NCBI GenBank assembly: GCA_029288195.1
Contig: JARFPR010000536.1
Coordinates: forward strand, 1-5,201
Direction of reading: 5' to 3'
From: Gammaproteobacteria bacterium
Lineage (GTDB): Bacteria > Pseudomonadota > Gammaproteobacteria > GCA-001735895
DNA: 5,201 bases
Every line of letters begins with the position of its first letter. Within the stretch, counting starts at the first letter, position 1. The position numbers were made by a program, and so were the translations under genes. Below the pieces are notes generated by a model, which saw only the letters and a program-made list of their open reading frames with translations, was not told the DNA's origin and made no database searches. This document shows positions 1 through 5,201 of the stretch, piece after piece.

Positions 1-625
1 CGGGGTGGTTCAGCCAATCCGGGCGGAGGCGGTAAACCTGATGACGGCGGGACGTGGCATCGTGCATTCGGAACGCGCCGGCGACGACCTGCACAGCACC
101 TCGCGCCTGCACGGCATTCAGTCCTGGATGGCTTTGCCGGATGACCAACAGGAATGTGAACCGGATTTCGTGCATTACCCGGCGGCAGAATTGCCGGGAT
201 TCGAGCAGGACGAGGTATCAATCCGCCTGATCATGGGTCAGGCTTACGGTCACGAATCACCCGTCACGCAAACTGCGCCGTCGCTTTACCTGGAGTGCCG
301 CTTTCCTGGTGGAACCAGCCTTACCCTGCCCGGCGGTTACGATGAAGTGGCTGCATACGTTGTCGCGGGCGATATCCGTGTTGATGGCTACACCCTGGGA
401 GAAGGCCAGATGGCCGTCGCCTGCCCGGGTAATACGCTACGTCTCGAAGCCACCAGCGAGAGTCATGTCATGGTGATCGGTGGCACCAATCTCGGTAAGC
501 GTCATATCTGGTGGAACTTTGTCTCCAACTCGAAGGAGCGCATCGAGCAGGCCAGGAGCGACTGGCGCGAGGGTCGTTTCGAAAAAGTACCGGGTGAAAC
601 CGAATTCATACCACTGCCTGACTGA
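1..625 (+). CDS. Pirin family protein (cupin fold), 3' part only
   Basis: This is the C-terminal two thirds or so of a pirin-like bicupin. Pirins are cytosolic or nuclear metal-binding cupins; some show quercetin 2,3-dioxygenase activity, but the role of most bacterial members is unknown. The reading frame is open back to the first base (first full codon at 2), and the GTG at 5 lies inside the conserved core segment VQPIRAEAVNLMTAGRGIVH, so it is not the true start. About 80 N-terminal residues are probably missing, since pirins are usually 230-300 aa. Counting the GTG as residue 1, H21 and E23 of IVHSE correspond to the last two of the four metal ligands in human pirin (His101, Glu103). The first two (HxH) would lie upstream, outside the window. 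The second cupin domain is complete, with the family-typical tail (GKRHIWWNFVSNS, then an acidic/basic helix and GRFEKVPGE). The gene ends at TGA 623-625, 12 nt before the stop of the convergent DUF748 gene. The family call is secure; the substrate is unknown. Confidence 0.93.
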   Translation, partial: GVVQPIRAEAVNLMTAGRGIVHSERAGDDLHSTSRLHGIQSWMALPDDQQECEPDFVHYPAAELPGFEQDEVSIRLIMGQAYGHESPVTQTAPSLYLECRFPGGTSLTLPGGYDEVAAYVVAGDIRVDGYTLGEGQMAVACPGNTLRLEATSESHVMVIGGTNLGKRHIWWNFVSNSKERIEQARSDWREGRFEKVPGETEFIPLPD

Positions 626-637
626 AACTATCCTCTG

Positions 638-2656
638 CTAGATACTGATTTCAACACCGGCCAGGCCTTCACCCTCGGTGTGTTCCGATGCACACAGCAC
701 TAATCTTGCGGCATCGATCCGGGCTTTTACCAGGAAAACTTTAACTGCCGCTGCGCGTGCTTCGCCGAGCTCGGACAGCTTTGCTACCTGCTCATCTTCA
801 AGCTTGAGTTCGTCCGATGGTATTTCTGCAGTCTCCGGCACTAACAACATGCGATCGGCGCTATTGGTATGGGCACACAGGGTCACAACAATCCCCGGGC
901 GGTCCTGCATCAGGGTAATGATTTTTTCGAGGCTGGTCTTATCTACCTGGGTGATATCGCTTGCACCGATGTCGAATTCGACGGGTTCAAACTTGAGCGC
1001 GGTTGCGAGACTGAACAGGCCATCGACCACGGTTATCAGTCCAAACGGTGTGTAGTAATTGAGAACCGCGGCAGTAATCGCGCTCGATGTGGCCTTGGTT
1101 ATTGCATCGCTGGGATCGAAGTCGGGATTTTGTAAATCCCCAGTGATCGGTATATTAAGCTCGATCCTGTTTTCCCGGTCCTTTAACAGCGAAAGGCTGG
1201 TATTGAGTGGAAAACCGAAGCTGGCGTCAATCTTTTCCTGGTCTGCTGCGCTTAGCGCATCGAGGTTGAACTGGTGAAGGGTCAGGTCTATCTCGCTGGC
1301 GAGGATATTGTTGTCCGCCTTGAGCTTCAGGTCGGCGTCCAGTTGCCCGCTTTTGATATTGTGGCCGATGGCATTGGCCGTAAATGGTGACAGATCGCGC
1401 AAGTCCAGGCCCTCGATCCTGCCACTTAGATCAAAAGATTGTTTTTTATCGAGCGGTGTTATGTTGCCATCGATGTTGATCAAACCATGCTCGGCGTATT
1501 TTGCCGAGTAGTGCAGTTGACTTGCCTGTTCGGGTTTCCGGCTATCCAGGTTTTTGATCGCCAGTTCGATTGAATTCAGATTGGCCGCAAATGGTTTCTC
1601 TAAACTCAGGTCCTGGTACTCTAGCGACTTATCCGTCAGGTAGCTGAACTTGGCGATGGCAAAACTGAATGGCGTCGATTTTTCGGATGTAGCAGCTGTT
1701 TCATTTTCTGTAGCGTCGGTGGCAAAGACTGCAAGCCACTCATCGATTTCGAGCTTTTTAGTCGACAAGTTAACGAGTATGGCCTCGTGGTCTTGCAAAT
1801 TAACCTCGGCGATGTCCAGGTGCGACATTTCGGTCAGCTTGAGCTGCTCGATCGCAATTTTTTCGAGTCGAGTAATTTGTGTCTGTCCGGATTCTGCAGC
1901 CCGTTCGAAGGCTGTCAGTGTTTCCAGTACAATCGATCCGATCGAAATATTGTCCGCCGTATTGACATCTATCTGCTGCATCGAAAACTCGCCTAGACCA
2001 AGCAAGTTGCGTTCAAGCTGGTTGTTGTGAATCGTCAGATTTGACAGTCTGAAGTCGCCGGCGGCATTAAGCGGCAGTGCTGGTCCGGAAATCCTGGCCA
2101 GGTCCAGGTCGATATTTCCGTCCCAGCTGAGCGACCCAAATTCATTGCAGTAGTCATGTTGCGGCAGGGCAAGGTAACAAAGTCTGAAATTGTTCATTTT
2201 CAGCTGCTGCAATACGATCGACCACTCCACCGGCTCACTATCTGTTTTATCGACTGTTGTTTGTTCATCCGGGGTGGAGAGTTTATCGAGATCGATTCCG
2301 GCGATGACCAGGCGTTCACCCGGGCCTCTCTCGACATCAAGCGCCAGCCCGGTGATATCAATGGAGTTGAGCTTTACCTGGCTATCGAGCAGAGCCGACC
2401 AGGACCAGGCCAGGCTTGCCTGGTCCAGTGCCAGTACCTGGGATCCGTTGGTATTGGCGGTCAGGTTGGTCACGGTCAGGCTCCCGTTACTGAGGTCAAA
2501 GCTGATATCCTCGATGCCGGATTCGACCCCTTGTTGTTCGAACCAATTGTTAATGTTGACCTTGGCTATGGGTGCGAGAACAAGCCTCAAAATCAGCAAT
2601 AGCAGAAATATCACCACTAATGGCCAGATGACGAAATTTTTCAATGTTCGATTCAT
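638..2656 (-). CDS. DUF748/AsmA-like periplasmic protein with OmpA-like C-terminal region
   Basis: A 672-aa protein with a short basic N-terminus and one strong hydrophobic segment at about residues 8-30, consistent with an inner-membrane anchor and a periplasmic body. The body is built of the alternating beta-strand pattern of AsmA/TamB-like proteins. Features typical of DUF748 proteins are DLSPF at 421-425 followed by GHNIKSGQLDADLKL, IPITGDLQNPDF at 502-513, and a hydrophobic helix region at about 520-555. Residues about 556-666 resemble an OmpA C-terminal domain: FDIGASDIT near 561, AHTN at 595-598, and GEARAAAVKVFL near 631 with Arg634. AsmA-type proteins are implicated in lipid transport and outer-membrane integrity; a similar role here is inference. 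There are four cysteines in two pairs (160/170 and 594/655), possibly disulfides. The start is ATG at 2656: an in-frame TAA lies directly before it and the membrane anchor follows it. No Shine-Dalgarno sequence is visible. The gene is convergent with pirin and divergent from phhB. The family call is likely; the function is unknown. Confidence 0.8.
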   Translation of the reverse strand: MNRTLKNFVIWPLVVIFLLLLILRLVLAPIAKVNINNWFEQQGVESGIEDISFDLSNGSLTVTNLTANTNGSQVLALDQASLAWSWSALLDSQVKLNSIDITGLALDVERGPGERLVIAGIDLDKLSTPDEQTTVDKTDSEPVEWSIVLQQLKMNNFRLCYLALPQHDYCNEFGSLSWDGNIDLDLARISGPALPLNAAGDFRLSNLTIHNNQLERNLLGLGEFSMQQIDVNTADNISIGSIVLETLTAFERAAESGQTQITRLEKIAIEQLKLTEMSHLDIAEVNLQDHEAILVNLSTKKLEIDEWLAVFATDATENETAATSEKSTPFSFAIAKFSYLTDKSLEYQDLSLEKPFAANLNSIELAIKNLDSRKPEQASQLHYSAKYAEHGLINIDGNITPLDKKQSFDLSGRIEGLDLRDLSPFTANAIGHNIKSGQLDADLKLKADNNILASEIDLTLHQFNLDALSAADQEKIDASFGFPLNTSLSLLKDRENRIELNIPITGDLQNPDFDPSDAITKATSSAITAAVLNYYTPFGLITVVDGLFSLATALKFEPVEFDIGASDITQVDKTSLEKIITLMQDRPGIVVTLCAHTNSADRMLLVPETAEIPSDELKLEDEQVAKLSELGEARAAAVKVFLVKARIDAARLVLCASEHTEGEGLAGVEISI

Positions 2657-2696
2657 TTACAGTAAATCACGCTAAAAAACGGACTCCGATACACAT

Positions 2697-2702
2697 ATTC
2701 TA
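2697..2702 (-). promoter_or_regulatory. Possible -10 element of the DUF748 gene
   Basis: On the minus strand this reads TAGAAT, 5/6 to the sigma70 -10 consensus, and would give a transcript starting near 2690 with a leader of about 34 nt. No good -35 hexamer is found at 16-18 bp upstream, so the promoter would be weak or activator-dependent. It overlaps by one base the palindrome at 2702-2713. Confidence 0.25.
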
Positions 2703-2713
2703 TTAATATTAAT
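2702..2713. repeat. 12-bp perfect AT palindrome
   Basis: ATTAATATTAAT is a perfect palindrome in the divergent region between the DUF748 gene and phhB, next to the possible -10 of the DUF748 gene. It could be an operator, but short AT-only palindromes arise easily by chance in an AT-rich spacer. No regulator can be assigned. Confidence 0.35.
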
Positions 2714-2787
2714 GCTGACGAGCGGTGTGTGGACCCGATATCCCTTACAATCACCGCGGCTAAACCAGCCGAGGAATTAGTTTAATT

Positions 2788-2806
2788 AAGTAAAAAAAGT
2801 TTACTT
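2788..2806. promoter_or_regulatory. Operator-like dyad upstream of phhB (TyrR/PhhR-like?)
   Basis: A perfect 7-bp inverted repeat, AAGTAAA-N5-TTTACTT, ends on the first two bases of the candidate -35 of phhB. Its core GTAAA...TTTAC resembles the TyrR box TGTAAA-N6-TTTACA, but the spacer is 5 instead of 6 and the outer base of each hexamer differs. TyrR-family PhhR is known to activate phh genes in Pseudomonas, which makes the resemblance worth noting. The dyad is seen directly; the regulator is inference. Confidence 0.35.
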
Positions 2807-2833
2807 GTTGAATTTTTATTCGACTCCAATAAT
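2805..2833 (+). promoter_or_regulatory. Candidate sigma70 promoter of phhB and the downstream membrane gene
   Basis: A -35 hexamer TTGTTG (2805-2810, 3/6) and a -10 hexamer AATAAT (2828-2833, 5/6) are separated by 17 bp. Transcription would start near 2840, about 20 nt before the phhB ATG and just ahead of its Shine-Dalgarno sequence. The poor -35 suits an activated promoter, and the dyad at 2788-2806 abuts it. This is read by eye only. Confidence 0.4.
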
Positions 2834-2847
2834 AACCTGATATTTGT

Positions 2848-2858
2848 GAGGAGAGGAG
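2848..2858 (+). promoter_or_regulatory. Strong ribosome binding site of phhB
   Basis: Two overlapping GAGGAG motifs (2848-2853 and 2853-2858) precede the ATG at 2861; the first has a 7-nt spacing. An in-frame GTG at 2846 sits immediately before this site and would put the site inside the coding region, so the ATG at 2861 is the start. Confidence 0.85.
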
Positions 2859-2860
2859 AG

Positions 2861-3202
2861 ATGTTTGATCTAAGCAAACAAAACTGTGAAGCCTGTCGTG
2901 CCGATGCACCTAAAATCAGCGACGAGGACCTCAAAACGCTAATGCCGAATATTCCCGATTGGAGCATTGTTGTCGTCGACGGTGTAATGCAACTGTCACG
3001 CGAGTTTGCGTTCAAGAATTTTGAGCAGGCAATGGCATTCTCCAACCGGGTTGGAGAGATTGCCGAGGCCGAGGACCACCATCCCGCGATTTTAACCGAA
3101 TGGGGCAAGGTCACGGTGACCTGGTGGAGCCACAAGATCAAGGGCCTGCATCGCAACGATTTGATCATGGCGGCGCGCACGGACGAGGTCTATGCGGATT
3201 AG
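2861..3202 (+). CDS. phhB: Pterin-4a-carbinolamine dehydratase (4a-hydroxytetrahydrobiopterin dehydratase)
   Basis: A 113-aa cytosolic enzyme, normal length for the family. It dehydrates 4a-hydroxytetrahydropterin, formed by aromatic amino acid hydroxylases, to quinonoid dihydropterin and so recycles the cofactor. The complete family signature is present: E69-x3-H73-H74-P75-x5-W81-x9-H91-x8-D100, with the active-site histidines in EDHHP and WWSH. The N-terminus (LSKQNCEACRADAPKISDEDL, with CxxC at 9-12) and the C-terminal KGLHRNDLIMAARTDEV are those of Pseudomonas-type PhhB. The start is ATG 2861, chosen from the strong Shine-Dalgarno site before it. The phenylalanine hydroxylase gene phhA is not adjacent, unlike in the Pseudomonas phh operon. 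The enzyme may therefore serve a hydroxylase encoded elsewhere or another pterin role; COG2154 proteins have also been linked to molybdopterin metabolism. The stop overlaps the next gene by 11 nt, suggesting an operon with translational coupling. Confidence 0.95.
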   Translation: MFDLSKQNCEACRADAPKISDEDLKTLMPNIPDWSIVVVDGVMQLSREFAFKNFEQAMAFSNRVGEIAEAEDHHPAILTEWGKVTVTWWSHKIKGLHRNDLIMAARTDEVYAD

Positions 3203-4001
3203 CAGCAAAGCGCTGATCTCGATTTTAATCGTTTTGCTGGTTGCGCTTTCAAGCACCCGGGTGCTGGATGACTACGTCGATGATTACACCACCGAATCGA
3301 TAACCAATGCGGCCATAACCTACGCGACCGCCCGCGGTATCAATGCGCTGGTATCGATGGTGCAGAGCAGTGAAGTCGAGGCCGGAATCGGTGTTATTTC
3401 CGGGTCGATAACAATAGGCGAATTACTCGATCCGCTGAACGACATGATCGAGCGTTTTTCGACCGTCATGACCTGGGTACTGGCGTCGCTCGCGGCACAA
3501 AAGGTGCTGCTATTACTTGCCTCGCACGAGTTGTTTCTATACCTGGTTGAGGTGCTGGGTGTATCCACGTTGTTATTGCTTTTTTATGGTCAGCCGCGGG
3601 CGCAGAACCTGTTTTTCAAAACCTTCCTGGTGGTGGTCTTTATTCGCTTTGCGCTGGGGTTGGCGGTGACACTCAACAGCGGTGTCGATTACCTGTTTAT
3701 CGATCAGCAGCGACAGGTCAACGACAGCGAGATCAAAAACTTTCAGTCCGATATCATGAGCATCGAGGCCGAACAGGAATTCGATACCGACAGTATCAAG
3801 GACTCGACGATCGCATTCTGGAAGGGTCTTAGCCTCGACGAGTTAAACCGTAAGATCAGCCGCGGCATCGAAAACTTTATCAACCTGGTCGCGATTTACC
3901 TGTTGAAATCGATCCTGTTCCCGCTGGGTTTTTTCTATGCGGCAGTGTTCATCATCAAGCAACTGTGGCGCACCAGGTTAAATCCCGCCGCACATTTTTA
4001 G
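3192..4001 (+). CDS. Uncharacterised multi-pass inner-membrane protein
   Basis: A 269-aa protein that I do not recognise. Hydrophobic segments lie at about residues 7-24 (signal anchor or first helix), 92-111, 114-132, 141-161 and 229-258, the last long enough for one long or two short helices. Between the first and second lies a polar, aspartate-rich stretch (DDYVDDY at 26-32) followed by a segment with small residues (about 37-80). A second acidic soluble stretch spans about 166-225. No catalytic motif, nucleotide-binding site or known transporter signature is visible. The start ATG at 3192 lies inside the last codons of phhB (11-nt overlap), with GAGG at 3185-3188 as a likely ribosome binding site, so expression is probably coupled to phhB. 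Compositional character is like the neighbours, and the gene looks intact. It converges on the SDR gene, leaving 13 nt. That it is a real gene is well supported by length, overlap and membrane topology; the function is unknown. Confidence 0.85.
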   Translation: MRISSKALISILIVLLVALSSTRVLDDYVDDYTTESITNAAITYATARGINALVSMVQSSEVEAGIGVISGSITIGELLDPLNDMIERFSTVMTWVLASLAAQKVLLLLASHELFLYLVEVLGVSTLLLLFYGQPRAQNLFFKTFLVVVFIRFALGLAVTLNSGVDYLFIDQQRQVNDSEIKNFQSDIMSIEAEQEFDTDSIKDSTIAFWKGLSLDELNRKISRGIENFINLVAIYLLKSILFPLGFFYAAVFIIKQLWRTRLNPAAHF

Positions 4002-4014
4002 CAGGCCAACAGGC

Positions 4015-4776
4015 CTATAATCTCAAGCCACCATCGAGCTCGAGGATGCGACCGCTGTAATAGTCGTTTTCGATGATGAAGCGGACCGCGTGCGCGAGTT
4101 CCTCGACGCTGCCGGTGCGGTTCAATGGCACCGCGCTGGTGATGCGTTCATGTGCTTCGGGTTTCAGCGACGCCACCATTTCGGTTTCGAATACCCCCGG
4201 CGCGATTGCGGCACTGCGTATCTTGTAGCGCGCCAGCTCCCTCGCCCAGGTTGTGGTTAACGCGGCCACCCCTGCCTTGGCGGCAGCATAGTTCGATTGC
4301 CCGATATTACCGGCCCGACTGATGCTGGAAATATTGACGATGATCCCGCCGTTGTCGTTGCGAATCATGCTGGTCGCTGCCTCTCGTCCGCACAGGAATA
4401 CGCCGGTTAAATTGATGTCGATGACCTGTTGCCATTGTTCGAGCGACAGCCGATCGACGATTTCACCATCCCTGACCTTAACCAACATGCCATCGCGCAA
4501 GATGCCGGCATTGTTAACCAGGCCGGAGATGGGCCCGAGGTGTTCTTCGATCGACGCAAAGCAGCGTCGCACACCGGTTTCGTCGGCGACATCGCAGGTA
4601 AATGCATAGCTGTCCGAACCTTCATTCTTGCAGGCGGCCAGGGTCTGGTCGAGACGCTCGGCATTGACATCGAGCAGAGCGAGTTTTGCTCCCAGCCTGG
4701 CAAGCGAGACACTAATGGCTTCACCCAGCCCCTGTGCGGCCCCGGTGATCACAAAGGTATTATTTTTGATTTTCAA
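4015..4776 (-). CDS. SDR family NAD(P)-dependent oxidoreductase (FabG-like)
   Basis: A classical short-chain dehydrogenase/reductase of 253 aa with a Rossmann fold. Numbered from the TTG start, it has TGAAQGLG at 11-18 (cofactor binding), NNAG at 88-91, and the catalytic tetrad N122, S150, Y163, K167 at the usual spacings (YAAAK at 163-167), followed by PG at 193-194 and a C-terminal LDGG. Asp36 at the end of the second strand (LLDVN) favours NAD(H) over NADP(H). A longer than usual loop at about 98-110 (LVKVRDGEIVDRL) follows NNAGILRDGM; it sets this subfamily apart from core FabG. The substrate could be a 3-hydroxyacyl thioester or another secondary alcohol, and cannot be told from sequence. 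I chose TTG at 4776 because AGGGA lies 8 nt upstream (4785-4789) and it gives MKIKNNTFVITG, the normal SDR N-terminus. Starting at TTG 4845 would add 23 atypical, cysteine-rich residues (276 aa). The gene stands alone on its strand in this window. Confidence 0.93.
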   Translation of the reverse strand: MKIKNNTFVITGAAQGLGEAISVSLARLGAKLALLDVNAERLDQTLAACKNEGSDSYAFTCDVADETGVRRCFASIEEHLGPISGLVNNAGILRDGMLVKVRDGEIVDRLSLEQWQQVIDINLTGVFLCGREAATSMIRNDNGGIIVNISSISRAGNIGQSNYAAAKAGVAALTTTWARELARYKIRSAAIAPGVFETEMVASLKPEAHERITSAVPLNRTGSVEELAHAVRFIIENDYYSGRILELDGGLRL

Positions 4777-4784
4777 TATAGTTA

Positions 4785-4789
4785 TCCCT
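4785..4789 (-). promoter_or_regulatory. Ribosome binding site supporting the TTG start of the SDR gene
   Basis: On the minus strand this reads AGGGA, 8 nt before the TTG at 4776. No ATG or GTG gives a normal SDR N-terminus in this frame, so this site decides the start. Confidence 0.6.
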
Positions 4790-4856
4790 GGGTTCGTTAT
4801 CTGGCAACAGATTTTATGCGACCCGGCGCAGCATTTCACGATCAATTCCCGGGGTT

Positions 4857-4870
4857 TTGATTTACGTCAA
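4857..4870. promoter_or_regulatory. FNR/Anr-like box in the divergent promoter region
   Basis: TTGAT-TTAC-GTCAA matches the FNR/Anr consensus TTGAT-N4-ATCAA at 9 of 10 defined bases. Its centre (4863.5) lies 41.5 bp upstream of 4905, and the sequence TAACAT (4892-4897) is within one base of where the -10 of a start at 4905 would sit. That is the class II activator layout for the flavoprotein gene. For the divergent SDR gene, a TAAAAT on the minus strand (4811-4816) would put the box near -60, close to a class I position. The match is seen directly; oxygen-responsive control is inference. Confidence 0.45.
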
Positions 4871-4891
4871 TACAGCCCGGATGTTGCGGTC

Positions 4892-4897
4892 TAACAT
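4892..4897 (+). promoter_or_regulatory. Possible -10 element of the flavoprotein gene
   Basis: TAACAT matches the -10 consensus at the key first, second and last bases. It would start transcription near 4904-4905, giving a leader of only about 12 nt that still contains the GAGGG ribosome binding site. There is no good -35, as expected if the FNR-like box replaces it. Confidence 0.35.
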
Positions 4898-4905
4898 TCT
4901 TGCGC

Positions 4906-4910
4906 GAGGG
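4906..4910 (+). promoter_or_regulatory. Ribosome binding site of the flavoprotein gene
   Basis: GAGGG sits 6 nt before ATG 4917. The next in-frame ATG at 4926 would be 15 nt away, so the first ATG is preferred. Confidence 0.7.
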
Positions 4911-4916
4911 TGATCT

Positions 4917-5201
4917 ATGACGACGATGCGTAAAATACTGGTTATCAACGGCTCCTACCGCGACGATGGCATCACCGACCAGGCGGTCGCAGCCGCGATC
5001 GCGGCATTGGATGGTTCTGGCGTCGAAACCGAAATTATCAACCTGCGCGAATACCCGATAGAATTTTGCCTGAACTGTCGTGAATGCGCCCTGCAGCCCG
5101 GCGAAAGCCCGGGGAAATGTGTTCTCGATGATGGCATGCACGCCTTGATTGAAAAAATTGAAGCCTCGCAGGGATTTATCCTCGCGGCACCCACCAACTT
5201 C
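4917..5201 (+). CDS. Flavodoxin-fold NAD(P)H-dependent FMN reductase / iron-sulfur flavoprotein-like protein, 5' part
   Basis: The first 95 residues of a flavoprotein that runs off the window end. It begins MTTMRKILVINGSYRDDGIT, a first beta strand followed by the NGS-x-R phosphate-binding loop that holds FMN in the NADPH-dependent FMN reductase and iron-sulfur flavoprotein families. A second strand (VETEIINL, 36-43) leads into a cysteine-rich segment, C51-x2-C54-x2-C57-x10-C68, then LDDGM at 70-74 and the third strand GFILAAPTNF at 86-95, where family members usually have a P-x-Y/N-F/W flavin-contact motif. The first three cysteines match the compact CX2CX2C of iron-sulfur flavoproteins, but the fourth is further away than the usual 4-7 residues, so an Fe-S cluster is possible rather than certain. 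The start ATG 4917 has GAGGG 6 nt upstream. The gene is divergent from the SDR gene with an FNR-like box between them, which suits a redox-linked role. The family call is good; substrate and partner are unknown. Confidence 0.85.
   Translation, partial: MTTMRKILVINGSYRDDGITDQAVAAAIAALDGSGVETEIINLREYPIEFCLNCRECALQPGESPGKCVLDDGMHALIEKIEASQGFILAAPTNF

Noticed and set aside
5..7. GTG as start of the pirin gene
   Set aside because: It lies inside the conserved pirin core, and the frame stays open to the window edge; the gene begins upstream of the window.
678..2675. Several + strand open frames opposite the DUF748 gene (for example 678-1055, 1650-2030, 2156-2602, 2190-2675)
   Set aside because: They are antisense shadows with serine/arginine-rich, low-complexity translations and no recognisable domain.
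2757..2771. CGGCT-N5-AGCCG hairpin in the DUF748-phhB spacer
   Set aside because: It is a 5-bp stem without a T-run, placed between two divergent starts where no terminator is needed; probably chance.
2846..2848. GTG as an earlier phhB start
   Set aside because: It would place the strong Shine-Dalgarno site inside the coding region and adds MRRGE, which is not part of the family.
2782..3180. 132-aa minus-strand frame opposite phhB
   Set aside because: It is the antisense of a firmly identified enzyme and has no domain of its own.
4003..4016. AGGCC-AACA-GGCCT hairpin between the convergent membrane protein and SDR genes, possible terminator
   Set aside because: The stem is only 5 bp and no T-run follows it on either strand; the T-run on the + strand precedes it.
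4779..4807. TTGCCA as -35 of an SDR promoter on the minus strand
   Set aside because: The paired -10 (TAACTA) is poor, and transcription would start beyond the TTG start codon.
4777..4845. 23-residue N-terminal extension of the SDR from TTG 4845
   Set aside because: The extra residues are cysteine-rich and unlike SDR N-termini; the TTG at 4776 has a good ribosome site and gives the normal family start.
4322..4894. Plus-strand frames opposite the SDR gene
   Set aside because: They are antisense to an intact SDR with all catalytic residues; the translations show no family features.
4842..5197. Minus-strand frames opposite the flavoprotein gene
   Set aside because: The plus strand encodes a clear flavodoxin-fold N-terminus with a good ribosome site; the minus frames are shadows.

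Overview
The window looks like ordinary chromosomal DNA of a gammaproteobacterium. GC content appears moderate (about 50-55% by eye), genes are tightly packed, and the pterin dehydratase matches the Pseudomonas PhhB type from its N-terminal CEACRADAP segment to its VTWWSHKIKGLHRNDLIMAARTDE tail region. No mobile element, CRISPR array, tRNA, rRNA or long repeat was seen.

Layout, left to right. (1) The 3' part of a pirin-family cupin gene on the + strand, cut by the window start. (2) Convergent to it, 12 nt away, a large - strand gene for an inner-membrane-anchored, periplasmic DUF748/AsmA-like protein with an OmpA-like C-terminal region. (3) A 204-nt divergent intergenic region, AT-rich, with several short dyads and a plausible sigma70 promoter. 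(4) A + strand pair: phhB (pterin-4a-carbinolamine dehydratase) and, overlapping it by 11 nt, a gene for an unrecognised multi-pass membrane protein. (5) Convergent to that pair, 13 nt away, a - strand short-chain dehydrogenase/reductase gene that most likely starts at TTG. (6) A 140-nt divergent region with a 9/10 match to an FNR/Anr box. (7) The 5' part of a + strand flavodoxin-fold, iron-sulfur-flavoprotein-like gene, cut by the window end.

The genes do not form one obvious pathway. The clearest functional unit is phhB plus the membrane protein, which are probably co-transcribed and translationally coupled. The SDR and the flavoprotein are divergent redox genes that could share the FNR-like site. 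The points most worth following up are this FNR-like box, placed at class II spacing before a gene with a cysteine-rich Fe-S-like motif; a TyrR/PhhR-like dyad upstream of phhB; the unknown membrane protein; and the OmpA-like tail of the DUF748 protein, which has Asn where the peptidoglycan-binding Asp is expected. Nothing here amounts to a clearly new biological system.
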